Source of the DNA: Erythroxylum novogranatense
Taxonomy: Eukaryota > Streptophyta > Magnoliopsida > Malpighiales > Erythroxylaceae
Reading direction: 5' to 3'
DNA: 64,000 bases
Assembly (NCBI GenBank): GCA_029891385.1
Contig: CM057233.1
Span: forward strand, 27,081,352 to 27,145,351
Made by a program: the position numbers and the translations under genes
Part shown: positions 10,903-22,198 of the stretch, piece by piece
How the letters are laid out: every line of letters starts with the position of its first letter
Position numbering within the stretch: position 1 is the first letter of the stretch
The notes under the pieces: generated by a model
The model's input: only the letters and a program-made list of their open reading frames with translations
Told to the model about the DNA's origin: nothing
Databases searched by the model: none

Positions 10903-12425
10903 GGTTATCGAATTTGATTCAGTTGAGAGCCTTGAATGTACAGTTGAATCTGGGGCAGGATGGAGCTCTATTGGCCACTTTTAAGCTTAGACCGATGCTA
11001 CTGGATAGGATCAGGAGAGTTCAGGACAAGGACCTTACTTTGGTAAAACTGATTGAGAAAGTGAAGACTGATTCGAGTTCTGAGTTTGAATTGAGAGATG
11101 AGACTTTATGGATAGGTCAGAGACTGTGTGTACCCGATGTGGATGATCTGAGGCGTAAGATTCTAGAGGAGGTGCACATGGCCGCCTATGCTATGCATCA
11201 TGGTACTACTAAGATGTATAACACTCTCAAGCAACATTTCTGGTGGCCTGGCATGAAAAAGCAGGTAGCGGAGTATGTATCCAGGTGTATGACGTGCCAG
11301 CAGGTTAAGGCTGAGCACCAGGCTTCAGTAGGGAAACTTCATTCGTTCCCTATTCCCGAGTGGAAATGGGAAAGAATTACTATGGATTTTATTATGGGGT
11401 TGCCCAAGACTCCGAGGCAGCATGATGCTATCTGGGTCATAGTGGACCGGTTAACTAAATCGGCCCATTTCTTGCCAGTGAGGGAGAATAATTTCCTTGA
11501 TCAGTTGACCCAGAAGTATGTGGCTGAGGTAGTGAGACTGCACGGGGTTCCGGTGTCGATAGTGTCAGACAGGGATCTCAGATTCACGTCGAGGTTCTGG
11601 CAGATTTTGCAGTCTGCTATGGATACTAGGTTGAATTTTAGTACAACATTTCATCCTCAGACAGATGGGCAGAGCGAGAGAATGATTAAGACTGTTGAGG
11701 ACATGCTTCGGGCTTGTGAATTGGAGTTCAGAGGAGCATGGGATCAGTATTTGGCTCTGATTGAGTTCGCTTATAGTAATCATTATCACAGCAGTATTGG
11801 GATGGCACCGTATGAGGCTCTGTATGGGCGGCAGTGTCGATCGCCTCTGTATTGGGATGAAGAGGGTGTGAGGATGATTGAGGGTCCTGAGCTGATTCAG
11901 GATACTGTAGATAAGGTGAAATTGATTCGGAGTCGCATCAAGGCGGCTCAAGATAGACAGAAGAGTTATGTGGATCAGCACAGGAGGGAGATGGAGTATC
12001 ATGTGGGAGACAGGGTATTCTTACGGGTGTCACCGTAGCATGGTGTATTGAGATTTGGTAAAAAGGGGAAGTTAAGCCGTAGGTACATTGGTCCATATGA
12101 TATCACTGAGAGGATAGGACCTTTGGCCTACAGATTGGCTTTACCGAGTGAGATGTCTCAGTTACATGACGTCTTTCACGTGAGTATGCTCCGCAGATAT
12201 CGGTCAGATCCGACACATGTGATACCGGCTCAGGAGATTGAGGTTGCTAGTAATCTGAGTTATGTTGAGGAGCCAATCTAGATTGTCGGGTCACGGGTTA
12301 AACAGTTGAGGAATAAGACGATTCCATTGGTGAAAGTTATCTGGAGAAATCACTCAACTGAGGAAGCCACTTGGGAGACCGAGGAGCATATGAGGAGACA
12401 GTATCCTCATTTATTCGAGCAATAA
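10899..12425 (+). pseudogene. pol: Integrase plus chromodomain of element A
   Basis: The frame from 10899 to 12038 encodes the linker, the HHCC zinc domain (HHGTTKMY ... CMTCQQVKAEHQ) and the catalytic core with Asp in TMDFIMGLP, Asp in VSDRDLRF and Glu in the GQSERMIKTVEDML region. A stop at 12036-12038 interrupts the C-terminal domain, which continues in another frame from 12048 (FGKKGKLSRRYIGPYDI). After another stop at about 12279, a typical LTR-retrotransposon chromodomain follows to 12425 (KVIWRNHSTEEATWE, then YPHLF). Integrase inserts the cDNA; the chromodomain of this family binds heterochromatic histone marks. The frame overlaps the RT frame by four bases, so the original single polyprotein is broken by a frameshift at about 10899. 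Confidence 0.92.
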
Positions 12426-12455
12426 GGTAAAAATTTCGCGGACGAAATTTCTATT

Positions 12456-12468
12456 AGGAGGGGAGAAT
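12456..12468 (+). promoter_or_regulatory. Polypurine tract of element A
   Basis: AGGAGGGGAGAAT directly precedes the 3' LTR and is the expected plus-strand primer. Just upstream is a TTCGCGGACGAAATTTC stretch typical of the chromovirus 3' end. Confidence 0.88.
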
Positions 12469-14823
12469 TGTAACATCCCACCCTCAGCGAGAAGGGTAGA
12501 ATAGTAATTTGACATATGATGAGAGTGATTGGGCTTCATTAGGACTGTTCATGCATACTAGTATTGGTACACAGTGAATTTTGTGCACATGAAATAACTG
12601 TACATGCATACATGACATTCCCGATTTTTGTGCCTAATGTAGTTTTACTGTGATTAACGTGGTTCTTGCGTTTAAAAAGTTATTCTGAGTGCGCCATTGA
12701 GTGTTTTATATTTTAAGAGATTTTTAGGAATTTTTCTGGAATTTTCCGAAGAAAATTCCTGACCGAAAAATCGTCAGCAAGAAACCGGTTGATTTTGATG
12801 AATAAAATTTCTATTCAATGGCACTGTAATATTGGGTATATTATTTTGGGATTGAAATTAGGGCCATTGGATTAGAATGGGTCAAAGTGCATTAGGGTTC
12901 CTATTTACTAATTTGTTTTTAGCCTATTTTGTCTTTTTTCTTAGAATTTGCCACTTGTCCTAAAGAGTTTTAATGATTTTTGTCTTATGCTAAACCTCTT
13001 TCTCGGATATGCCTTAACAAAAGAATGAAAAGATGAATTGGATTGTTTATTTTCCATCCCCATCCGAAAACCTTCCTTTCCTTTTTCATCTCCATCGATT
13101 TTTTTCCTCCTTCTTTAAGTTACTTCCTCCCACCTTAAGAGCCTTCCTTATATGCTTGCAAAATTAAACCTTCTACCTCCTTACCATGATGATAACCATG
13201 TATGAGGATTAGAAAGTAGAGAAAGTGGAGAAGTTGGTGTAGTTTTGAAGAGGGAAAACTTGATTAGGTAAGCTTTTGTTTTAAGCTTTGGTTGTTTATT
13301 TAATGAATCATAGTTGTTAGATGCATTCATTTGGAGTTATGGTGCATTAAATATGATTTATGATGCATGAATTTCATGAAACCTATGGCTTGATTGTTTG
13401 GGTATAAATGTATGTTGTGTGAGGGTAAGTGAATGAACATGGTTTAGATTGGTTTTAGCTTGATTTTGGATTGAATATTGATGACTAATCTTGCATAGAA
13501 ATTACGAGTTTAATGTTGCAAAATTTTGACTATGGGTCTAAGTGAGTGTAGGAATGATCTAGGGACTAATATTGTGTCCAATTGGGATGCTTATGGTAGT
13601 AGAAGTTCAATTGGCATGATAGGAAGTGTATTTGAGTAGTAAAGCTGAAAATTGGTTTTGACCTCAGATTTTTTGAGCATAACTCATTGTGTGGTTATGC
13701 AAATGAGGTGAGATTTCTGCTAAATGAAACTTTGGCTTGTTGGCTACATTTTTGTGTGAAAGAGGTGTTGTCTAATTTTAGCCTTAAGAGGGTGAATTTT
13801 GGCTTGGAAAGTTACTGTTGATGTCTGTATGAACAGTAACCGAACCAATGACCTAAGTGTTTTGATGATTTTTTATAAATTAATTTAGAAGGAGTTGATG
13901 AAAATTGTCTTCATGAGAGTTGAAGCCTAGATTGTTAGCTTTTCATTTCCACTGATTTTGCAATTTTTCGATATGTATATTGGGAGATATCCACTGTTAA
14001 CTATTGACTAATTTTGTACATTGTGGTGAAACCTAGCCTAAGTGTCAGATTTGTGAGCATTCTGATTGGAAGCAATTTTAGAAATTTATGTAAATTGAAT
14101 TGGCTTGAGTGATCTTCTTAAGAGTTGTAAAGGAAGAAATTATCTTGAAAATGGTATATCGCATGTGATTTTTTGAGATCCGATTTGGGAGTTATGAGTT
14201 TTCAAAAAACTGAACCTGCATTAGGTTTTTAACTGCTGCCCTGATCAGTCACTTGTTTGGCAGTTTTGAACTTGTTAAGGATGGAATTGGATTTTGAATC
14301 GTTCATGAAAATTGAAGTGTGAGATCTTATCTTTCCATTGATATAAGGTAGTGATTGTTTTGACATTTGTGCTAGGAGATATGCTGCTTTGAAATGTACT
14401 GTTCAGATTGAGAAATTTCAGTGGGCAGATGCTTTGGTGAATTGTTTGGCCTAGTTATCAAATGAATTTGATTTCAGGTTGTCATGAAAGTTGTAGATAA
14501 CATTGGGATCTTTCTGAACATATTTATTGTGTAATTTTTGACAAAGAAAATGAGACGTTATTGAATTTACAAGATACTGTACTGTTTTAGAACCCATTGA
14601 CTAGGCAGTAGGTTTAATTGGAATTCTGACACCCTTAGGGGTGAAATTGATTTTTATGGTCTGCATAAAACTTGTAGAGTTTTTCATGATCTTTCCAAGG
14701 AGATTTGGTTAGTAATTTTCTGAATTGTGTGCAAAGAGTTATAAGTGTCTGAATTTCGGTTTGAAAATAAGAAAAAGAGAAGGAAATAGGGACAATATAT
14801 ATATATTCAAAAGAGAAGGAAAT

Positions 14824-14903
<80 letters not shown>

Positions 14904-16341
14904 ATTTTTGTGTTCTTTTGGGAATAATTTTTCCGTCCGACGTCCGATTGACCTGATTCTTGAGACATCGAATTCATAGAATATTTAATTTTATTTTCTG
15001 AGAGATTGAGAATTTTTGGACGGGAAATTGACGTGAGTCCTGTTTATTATTTTCTGGTCACTGTTTTATTTATTTTTGAAACTATAAAGGTCCGAATTGA
15101 GTACCGTCAGTGCCATTAGATTTCTAATTTTTAGACGGATTTTTATGATAAAAAAGGTGAGATTAGGGCCGGGAATATCATGAACAAGCATTATACACCT
15201 ACATGTGCATGATTGAATAGTTATGATTGAACAATTAGTAATATTCATCTTCTCTTATTTTTTTAATACATAGAGGCACAATTGGAGCGTCGATCGACCG
15301 ACGTAGCAGAGACTTCCCGGTATTAGCTCGGAAGTAATAGGTGAGTAACCTAGATGGGTTTCTCAATTATTATTTGTCTAATATGGGGATAATAGCGGGA
15401 TCAGGAATGTGTAAATTGTGTGACTTGTTTGCCTCTACTTGGGATTCTTGTGATTAATTGTGACTTATGAACTGTTAATTGTGAATTATAGACTATTAAT
15501 TGTGACTGATGGACTGTTAATTGTGCATTATGGACTGTTAGTTAACTATTCAATTGAGCATAGGCATTTCATATACAGATGCATAAACGGATATAAATAA
15601 TTATGAACCGAGTCGCCACTGAAACTGAAAACATGCCTAGAGCTCGAAGGGAGATAATCCTCCCGAGACGCGCTCATCGACATCGATTCGACATCGACAT
15701 CGCTTAAGCGCTCGGTCACAACACTGAAATAAAAATGGAAAAAGAGTCACATGTGCATTGCATACTAGACTGAATACCTGAAATGACTTTTGCTATATAT
15801 GACTGTGTGATTGCTGAGCCTGTATTACTACTATGACTGCTTGATTGCTGAAACATGCTTATGTGATGCATGAATTGGGCAAACCATCGATGATGGTTCC
15901 TCATTGAGTTCGCAAACTCATCCAAAATTGCAATCTATTTTTCAGGGTTAAGAGTAGGTCGTTAGCTCCTCGGGACTATAGAGCCTTGGACATCGGATTG
16001 GCGAGAGAGGTTATAGCTCAAAGGTCGGTCAGCTGGGATTTCTTTTGGAGACTTATAGTTAGAACTGTTCTTTGTGCCTTATTGTATAGTACTTAATGTA
16101 AAGTGTTTTGAGGATTTTATAGACTGAAAATACTGACAGTTTGTAAATTTCTAAGTTTGAGTAAATGAAATGAAATATAGTTTGGTTTTAAAAAGTTACC
16201 AATTTCTCATTTATGTTTTTATTATTGTGATGCCATGGAGAGTTTAGCGGTGGTTGTGAGTAGTGGTCTCTTATCGTAAGATATGTACCAGAATGACCTA
16301 CGGGCGTTCCGGTGGGTACTCTATGGTAAGGGGGCGCTACA
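12469..16341 (+). repeat. 3' LTR of element A
   Basis: It starts TGTAACATCCCACC and ends GCTACA before the duplicated ggcgt. It carries a long TA repeat and the block CCGTCCGACGTCCGATTGA (about 14932-14950), both absent from the 5' copy. Hairpins equivalent to those of the 5' LTR are present: GGGAG-6nt-CTCCC at 15649-15664, ACCATC-GAT-GATGGT at 15883-15897 and TGAGTT-4nt-AACTCA at 15905-15920. The conserved hairpins are better preserved here than in the 5' LTR. Confidence 0.92.
14827..14901. repeat. TA dinucleotide microsatellite in the 3' LTR of A
   Basis: About 75 bp of pure TA, with a smaller (AT)n stretch at about 14795-14805 just before it. The two are separated by a repeated AGAGAAGGAAATAGG word. 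It occupies the LTR position where other families carry palindrome arrays. Confidence 0.97.
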
Positions 16342-16346
16342 GGCGT

Positions 16347-17542
16347 TGTGTGAGTGTGTGGGGAGTGTGTTGCCTTGTACGACGTTGGTGAAAATCTGAA
16401 GGAGACAACAGCAAAATCTGATGTGTTGGTGCTGTGAAAATAAGAGGAAAAACGTGAGTTAACGTTGGCTTGGTGCTGTGGAGATCGCGCAAAGGCAGGC
16501 GTTGTGGAGCAAGAAGGGAGGATTTAATTAATCACACTAAAGAAGATAGAAGCTGGTGGTCTTTTTGCATGTTCTGGACAAGGTTGCATAGGAAGGGGAT
16601 TTATTCCGTTTTCTTTGTCGTCTTCACCAAATCCGAAAATCCTATGGTCGACCTGGTTTGAGCTCAACCTCCGCAATGCGACTTCAATGACTTTTTTGCT
16701 AGTTTTCCTAATCCTTGGTTCAATGGCAATGGCGGGAGCTTGGATTTTCTAGGGAGTTAAAGCGCATTTTATTTTGTCCATTTAATTAATTAGTAATTCA
16801 TAGATTTTACTATTTAATTATTTGGAGTTGTGTTTTATGACTGGATTATTGTTTGGAGATTGATATTGTGTTGATTTCGGATTTAATTTCATTACTTTAT
16901 TTTGGGTCAAAACTTTGTATTGAGATTTTAGCGAAATTGGTGATTATTCAAGGTGGCTTGAATTATTTGGAACATTTTATCTGTTGCTATCATTAATTCT
17001 GTTTTTTAAATATTGCGTCAAAGTCGAGCATTGGTGTTAGTATCCTTAATTCTATTTTACTAGTCTGGTGGCAGTTAGAAAATTGGGATTTTTGGAAAAT
17101 ATTTTTTATAACAATTTGAAGTGGCTCGGTTGTTAGATAAAAGCTCGATTTTAATTCTTGGTTTAATTGTTTTATTTCTCATATCTTTTTGAGTGATGAT
17201 TGCCTGCGTTATTGAATTGAAGGATTGTGTTTATCATTGTTAATTACTTGTGTTTGTTTTCTTATTTAATTCACTCGTTGTTATTTCAAATTTCTCATTT
17301 CAATTTTTAAAATACCAAAAACAAGTCCTTTGCGTTTATCTTCATTCGTTGCAATTTTTAGCGGTAATTGTTAAAATCAACCCCATTTTATAGTCTAGTT
17401 TGCATTGCATCTAGTAACTTAGGAAATTAATTTCACTTTTGGGTACTCAAGAGAACGACCCGAAGTTGCGCTATACGCAATCCTTGGTTAAATTTTTGAA
17501 GTAACCCTAAGGCGACAATCGGACGAAAAAGGGTTATTTCAG
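16347..17542. other. Unassigned sequence, right half of the site invaded by element A
   Basis: This continues the GTG-rich sequence of 3189-4124. The last part (about 17440-17500) contains a GAACGACCCGAAGTTGCGC stretch resembling the GATTCGACCC-type ends of Athila/Tat gypsy LTRs, but I can see no TG...CA boundary, target duplication or primer site. It ends in TTATTTCAG, which looks like a 3' splice site. A small open frame at 16470-16661 has no recognisable feature. Confidence 0.35.
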
Positions 17543-17728
17543 CAAGTGTCTTATAATACTGATAAAAGGATCTCCTATATACCTCCAGAAGTTGTTCGGA
17601 GGATTAACCCCACCTTGCCTTCTGCTGATCATTTACAAAATTCACTTGGTAGACTTTCTGAAGCTACGGAGAAAGCTGATATCCCCCCAGGTTTTGAGGA
17701 CAAGCCGAAGGCAATGTTCAGACATTGA
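17543..17728 (+). CDS. Possible terminal exon of a host gene, unrecognised
   Basis: Directly after the acceptor-like TTATTTCAG an open frame of 61 codons starts with CAA and ends at a TGA at 17726-17728. The peptide is soluble-looking, with evenly mixed residues, a PPEVVRR segment and an ADIPPGFED segment. The PPGFE word occurs in various plant nuclear proteins, but I cannot assign a family. Composition differs from the surrounding repeat DNA. There is no ATG at its beginning, so it would be an internal or last exon, with upstream exons lost or separated by element A. It could equally be a chance frame. Confidence 0.3.
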   Translation, partial: QVSYNTDKRISYIPPEVVRRINPTLPSADHLQNSLGRLSEATEKADIPPGFEDKPKAMFRH

Positions 17729-18251
17729 ATATTTTGAACATTCTGGGTTTAGTTACTTTTTACCAGTAGGATTCGACAATCTATACATTAGTCATAGAAT
17801 TCTGGGTTTAGTTACTTTCCTTTAATGTACAGGTAAAGACTTGAAAAGAATTGAAGAAAGATGTATCCAGATAAGAGCGCAAAGACTGTACACGTAGTGT
17901 CTAGTGTTTGCTTAGAGCTCTGATGATTTGGGATTTGCTTGTAAAGCAACAGACTTCAACCGCTAATTCATCTCCTTACCAACTACATTAACTCCTTGTC
18001 TTCTATTGCATTCAGTTTTGTGTGACATCAAATTAATTTCCCCGCATAGCCAAGTGAAGTGATACATTACACGATCAGTGTTATATAAACCTTTTCGCTT
18101 CTTAATTTCTCATTTTGTGGTTTCTTTCATCATATTAATGGCAAGAACGTTGCCAGAAAGTTAAAAGTCAAAATTTTGAGTACGCTTATGCCTAAGGGCT
18201 CTTCTGATCTTGCAATTAATGTTCATAAATTCCATAATTGCTTAAGCTTAC
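17729..18251. other. Non-coding sequence, nothing specific seen
   Basis: A GAACATTCTGGGTTTAGTTAC-like phrase is partly repeated at 17740 and 17800. No open frame or repeat boundary is evident. If 17543-17728 is a terminal exon this would be its 3' UTR and downstream DNA. Confidence 0.4.
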
Positions 18252-19066
18252 TGTCATGAATACCGGACTATACTAGCTCCGAACCAAAACCGGTACGGAA
18301 TGTTGAGTTCTGATATCAGATTTAAATACTGGTCGGTACCGGCCTGTTTTGGCTGTACAGGCCGGTATTTTAAAATTTTAAAAAATTGGGGGATTGTTTT
18401 GTAAAATTTTCAAAATCTCCATTCCTTCCTCCTACCTCTCTTTTCCCCCCTTTTTTTAAAGTTTTTAAAATAATAATAAATATTTTTATTACTAATAATA
18501 ATTATAAATTAAATAAATCTTCAAAATAAATTTTTATTTTATTTAAATTTATTTTAATAGTTTATATAATATTTATTAATAAAGTATTAATACAAATATT
18601 TTATTTTTAAAATGAATAATTTAAAATTATTATTTATAAACTAATATTTATTATATATATTTTAATTATTAAATCAAAATTTATTTGAAATTTATATATT
18701 TTAAAATATATTTTAAATTTAATTATATTTATTAATAATTATTAAGTTAATTTTATATATTAAATTAAAATTGTGATTATGTCTAATTAAATATATATAG
18801 ATAATTATTATATATAGAAATAATTAGAATATAATAAATATATATATATATATATATATAAACTAAAATGAATAAGATATAAACAAAAAAGCTAAATTAA
18901 ATAATCAACAACTGTATAATATGTATTTTGTAATTTTTTAAAAAATTCAGGGATTATTCTATAAATTTAAAAAATTACCCAAAACGGTATTTGGTATTAA
19001 CCAATATCAGTACAGTACCGTACCAGATTTCAATCCGGTACCAAATTCAATACGATATTCGTAACA
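18252..19066. mobile_element. AT-rich non-autonomous element with inverted ends (MITE-like)
   Basis: The left end starts TGTCATGAATACCG and the reverse complement of the right end starts TGTTACGAATATCG, identical at 11 of 14 positions. Both arms contain clustered GGTACC/GGTACGG words (18290-18365 and 18985-19045), and the interior (about 18450-18950) is almost pure A and T with no coding potential. The flanks GCTTAC and GCTTAA may be a worn target duplication. It is probably a terminal-inverted-repeat DNA transposon derivative; the superfamily cannot be decided from these ends. Confidence 0.55.
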
Positions 19067-19242
19067 TTGCTTAAGGTAGAGCATTTTTAAAATTGGACTA
19101 ATCTAATGGTAGTAGGTGTTTTATGGACTTCTTCTGGATGCAATGAAATAGAACAAGATTATCTAAGTTCTCGTGCAACAGTCAAGTTTAAGTTTCTAAG
19201 TTCTCGTGCAACAATCAAGTTTAAGTTTGTTAAAGTCTAATC
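19067..19242. repeat. Direct repeats flanking the copia insertion
   Basis: A unit of about 34 bp (TAAGTTCTCGTGCAAC followed by a TCAAGTTTAAGTTT phrase) occurs twice in tandem at about 19165-19228. A similar phrase with AAAGTCTAATC recurs after the element at 29933-29965, so element C landed within a small degenerate array. The last five bases (19238-19242, taatc) are the target duplication of C. Confidence 0.6.
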
Positions 19243-19372
19243 TCTTGGGTATATTCGTCAGTTTAACTTAATAGCTTTTTATTAGCCATTCTTTTGTTGT
19301 AACTTGTATATAAACTTTACTCTTTTGGTCAATAAGATAAGATTCGTTTTTACCATAAACATAATTTCTACA
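19243..19372 (+). repeat. 5' LTR of copia element C
   Basis: 130 bp ending TTTCTACA. A TATA-box candidate TATATAA lies at 19307-19313, and an AATAAG signal downstream may serve polyadenylation. In the 3' copy the TATA box reads GTATAA. Confidence 0.93.
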
Positions 19373-19384
19373 TGGTATCAGAGC
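19373..19384 (+). promoter_or_regulatory. Primer-binding site of element C (initiator Met tRNA)
   Basis: TGGTATCAGAGC starts directly at the LTR end with no spacer, the usual copia arrangement. Confidence 0.95.
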
Positions 19385-19456
19385 AAATTTCTTTTCCGCC
19401 AAACACTCTGCCTATTTTCCTTCATCTTCTTGCTTGCCAAACAACTTGATTTTTCA

Positions 19457-20658
19457 ATGGCGACTGAAGATCCTACTCAACCTTCCAGTGCTTATTACCT
19501 TCATCATGAGAATCCTTCATTAGTTCTTGTTTCTCCAGCTTTATCAAGCTCCAACTATCACTCCTAGGCTTGTGCCATGAAAATGGCTCTTTCTTCCAAA
19601 AACAAACTCAAGTTTGTTGATGGATCGATTAAAGCGCCACCGGCTACTGATTCTTTGTTCTCGACCTGGGAACGCTGCAACAATATGGTTGTTTCTTGGT
19701 TACATCACTCTGTTTCTCCTTCTATCAAAACTAGCATTCTTTGGATCGATCTTGCTTCGAGATCTGGCGTGATCTCCATGAAAGATTCTCTCAAGGAGAT
19801 GTATTTCGCATTTCATATCTGCAAGATGAGATTTCTATTTTCACACAAGAGGATCGTTCTGTTACTGATTATTTCACAGAGTTGAAGATTCTTTGGGATG
19901 AATTGCTGCTTTTTCGGCCTGTTCCATCGTGTTCTTGCAGAATTCCTTGTTCCTATGGTGCAGTGGCTACTTTCCAGAAGTACCAGAATAATGACTATGT
20001 GATTCGCTTCCTCAAAGGTTTACATGATCGATTTTCTGGTGTTCGATCTCAAATCATGTTAATGGAGCCCTTGCCTACCATTAACAAGGCTTTCTCCTTG
20101 GTTATTCAACAAGAACGGTAGTTGACAACTGGATCTTCTCAGGTATTTGTTAGCAATACTGTTCGACATTCTTCTCGTTCTTCAACTGATTCTCCACACT
20201 CCTCTAAGAAGAATCAGTCTCGTTCTTCTATTGACACTCGTTACTGCACTTTCTGTGGTAAATCAAGGCATATGGTTGATACATGTTATGAGAAGCATGG
20301 ATATCCACCTGGTTATAAGTCTCGTGGCCAAACTTCTCGTGCACACAATGTGTTTGATGATAGTGTTGCACAATCTATGGATTCATCTCATTGTACTGCA
20401 GGTTTATCTAATGATCCCTGTGTTAGTCTGACACAAGATCAGTTACAATAGTTGTTGGCATTGCTTCCTTCCTCTAAACCTCAGTCCTCATCACACATTA
20501 CCAACCAAGTACTCACTTAACCCTTATCATTTTTGAATCAAACTGCTTCTGCAGGTACGTCCTCCTCTTTTCATTCTCATCATTGGATTGTTGACACTGG
20601 TGCAACTGATCATATTACCCATTCCTTATCTGTTTTTGCATCTTATACACAAATTAAT
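19457..20658 (+). pseudogene. gag-pro: gag and start of protease, copia element C
   Basis: The ATG at 19457 follows the leader. The Gag core (copia UBN2-like family) is recognisable from the SLVLVSPALSSSNYHS and NKLKFVDGSI segments through FEIWRDLHERFSQGD to FLKGLHDRFSGVRSQI. A stop at 19565-19567, a frameshift near 19741-19790 and stops at 20119 and 20449 break it. A zinc knuckle C-x2-C-x4-H-x4-C (CTFCGKSRHMVDTC) lies at about 20246-20287. The protease active site reads WIVDTGATDHI at about 20587-20619. The frame is then cut by element D at 20658 and resumes exactly in frame at 26812. Confidence 0.9.
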
Positions 20659-21527
20659 TGCTGGACCCCGATTTTTGAGTGAAAATAAGAAATATTCAAA
20701 AGTGGATGAGTTGATTGAAATTAAGTTGAAAATCAAGAAATAAAGAGAGAAAGTGTGAGAAGATGAAAAATTGTGAAAAGTTTGACTTTTGGCCTTTGAG
20801 GTTGATTTTGATTTAGGCAAAATTTGATAAAATGATTTACATGAAACTTGTAGATTATGTTAAGAGCTTTCTGTAGCCATAAAGTTTGTAATTTTTCGAT
20901 CTCGGGAGTGAAAGTTATGATCAGTCAAAGTTTAGGTGTGTTATAGGTTGACTTAGGCTATAACAAAATTTCGCTTAGGTTAAAGGCAGTCGTTATGCTG
21001 CCAAAATTTCGTTAGATAATAAGTTGAAAAAGAAAAATAAATAAGAATTAGATGTTTAAAAGATGGATTTTTGGGATTGGATTGTATGTATAAGAAATTT
21101 TGTTATAACTGAGAAATTAATGGAGGATGATTCCCAAAAATGGGAATTTATTTGTATTTGATTGGCATGAGTTTGAATAAAGATGAGTATAAAAAAAGAA
21201 AAGGCAAGGAAAAGAAAGAAAGAAAGAAAAAAAAATTTATACCGGATTTGGATAGTCTAGGCTTCCAGTGCGATCGTTTTTCTTTGATAATTGTTCTCGG
21301 ATGTCGGATATGTTCTGCTTGAAATTGTCTCCACCATATGTTTTGATTTATCCAATTTGTATTTTGCTTCCGTATTTTGGTATTCATACTTTGTTTCGCA
21401 TTCGAAACTTTTGCTATTAGATTGGTTGTTTCCGCATTTGGTTATTCGTTTCGCTATTCGCCTCGTTCTTTTTGTTTCGCTCTTCGATATTCCGGTTGGG
21501 ATCCGGTTCTCGGATCGAGTCTCAACA
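20659..21527 (+). repeat. 5' LTR of element D, internally deleted
   Basis: 20659-20955 matches the start of the 3' LTR and 20975-21527 matches its end. The join carries 19 bases (20956-20974) not found at either edge. It retains the GAAA-rich stretch at about 21205-21232. Confidence 0.9.
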
Positions 21528-22198
21528 TTTATAATATCAAAGCCCATTATTAGGATCTTAACTGGGCATATAAGATTGATAAGTGTGTGTAAGGATAAAA
21601 TTGAATTTGTGAGAATGTGCTAAGTGATCGTTTGATTTCGATGACAATAAGTATGAATGACTTTAGGAATGTGAAATTGATATGAATGATTTGTCATGAA
21701 TTATGTGAAGAATAAAAGTGATTATTTGATGAAGATGATAAGAATTTTGAGCAATTTAAGGAAAGAGTTCATAAAATTGAGATTTGAAAGTTTATGATGT
21801 ATTGGATGAATAGATGTTGAATGTTTATGTGTGAGATGAAATGAGAAAGGTTTGAAAGATGGGATTAATATTGAAGATCCATTGGTTAATTCGGAATGAT
21901 TATTGGTCCTTATTGGGCTCCTTAAGCAATGAGACATATGACTTGTGAACTATTTGATGTGAGGAGATAGTGATTTTGGATAGGATATTAGTATTAGACA
22001 TAAGAAATGAATAAGTGCAAATAAGTTGAGAATTATGTGTGATGAAGAAAAAGTGATTGATTATGAGTTTTGGAAAGAAATTAGTAAGAAAATGCTTGAT
22101 TATCTTTGTTTAGAAAGACATTATACGTAAGAATGAGTTACTCGGAGTTTAATCAAGTATGAATTTCGAAGACGAAATTCTTTTAAGAGGGGGAGAAA
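21528..22198 (+). other. Internal region of element D, no coding sequence
   Basis: A worn primer site TAATATCAAAGCC lies at 21532-21544. The rest is AT-rich without a Gag or Pol motif in any frame, ending with a polypurine tract AAGAGGGGGAGAAA (22185-22198). At 671 bp it is far too short for an autonomous element. Confidence 0.85.

Larger units (their letters stand above)
4125..16341 (+). mobile_element. Element A: nearly complete, decayed Ty3/gypsy chromovirus
   Basis: Two long LTRs (4125-7809 and 12469-16341), both starting TGTAACATC and ending GCTACA, bound an internal region with a Met-tRNA primer site, gag, protease, RT/RNase H, integrase, chromodomain and polypurine tract. The target duplication ggcgt is perfect (4120-4124 and 16342-16346), so the element has not been rearranged at its ends since insertion. 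Domain order PR-RT-RH-INT-chromodomain and the long LTRs match the Tekay/Del group of plant chromoviruses. Frameshifts and stops in every domain make it non-functional. The LTRs differ in length (3685 and 3873 bp), mainly because the 5' copy lacks the stretch around the TA repeat. Confidence 0.93.

Noticed and set aside
9556..12425. Endogenous pararetrovirus (caulimovirid) origin for the RT/RNase H genes
   Set aside because: Integrase, chromodomain, LTRs and target duplications show Ty3/gypsy retrotransposons; no movement protein or viral coat signature.
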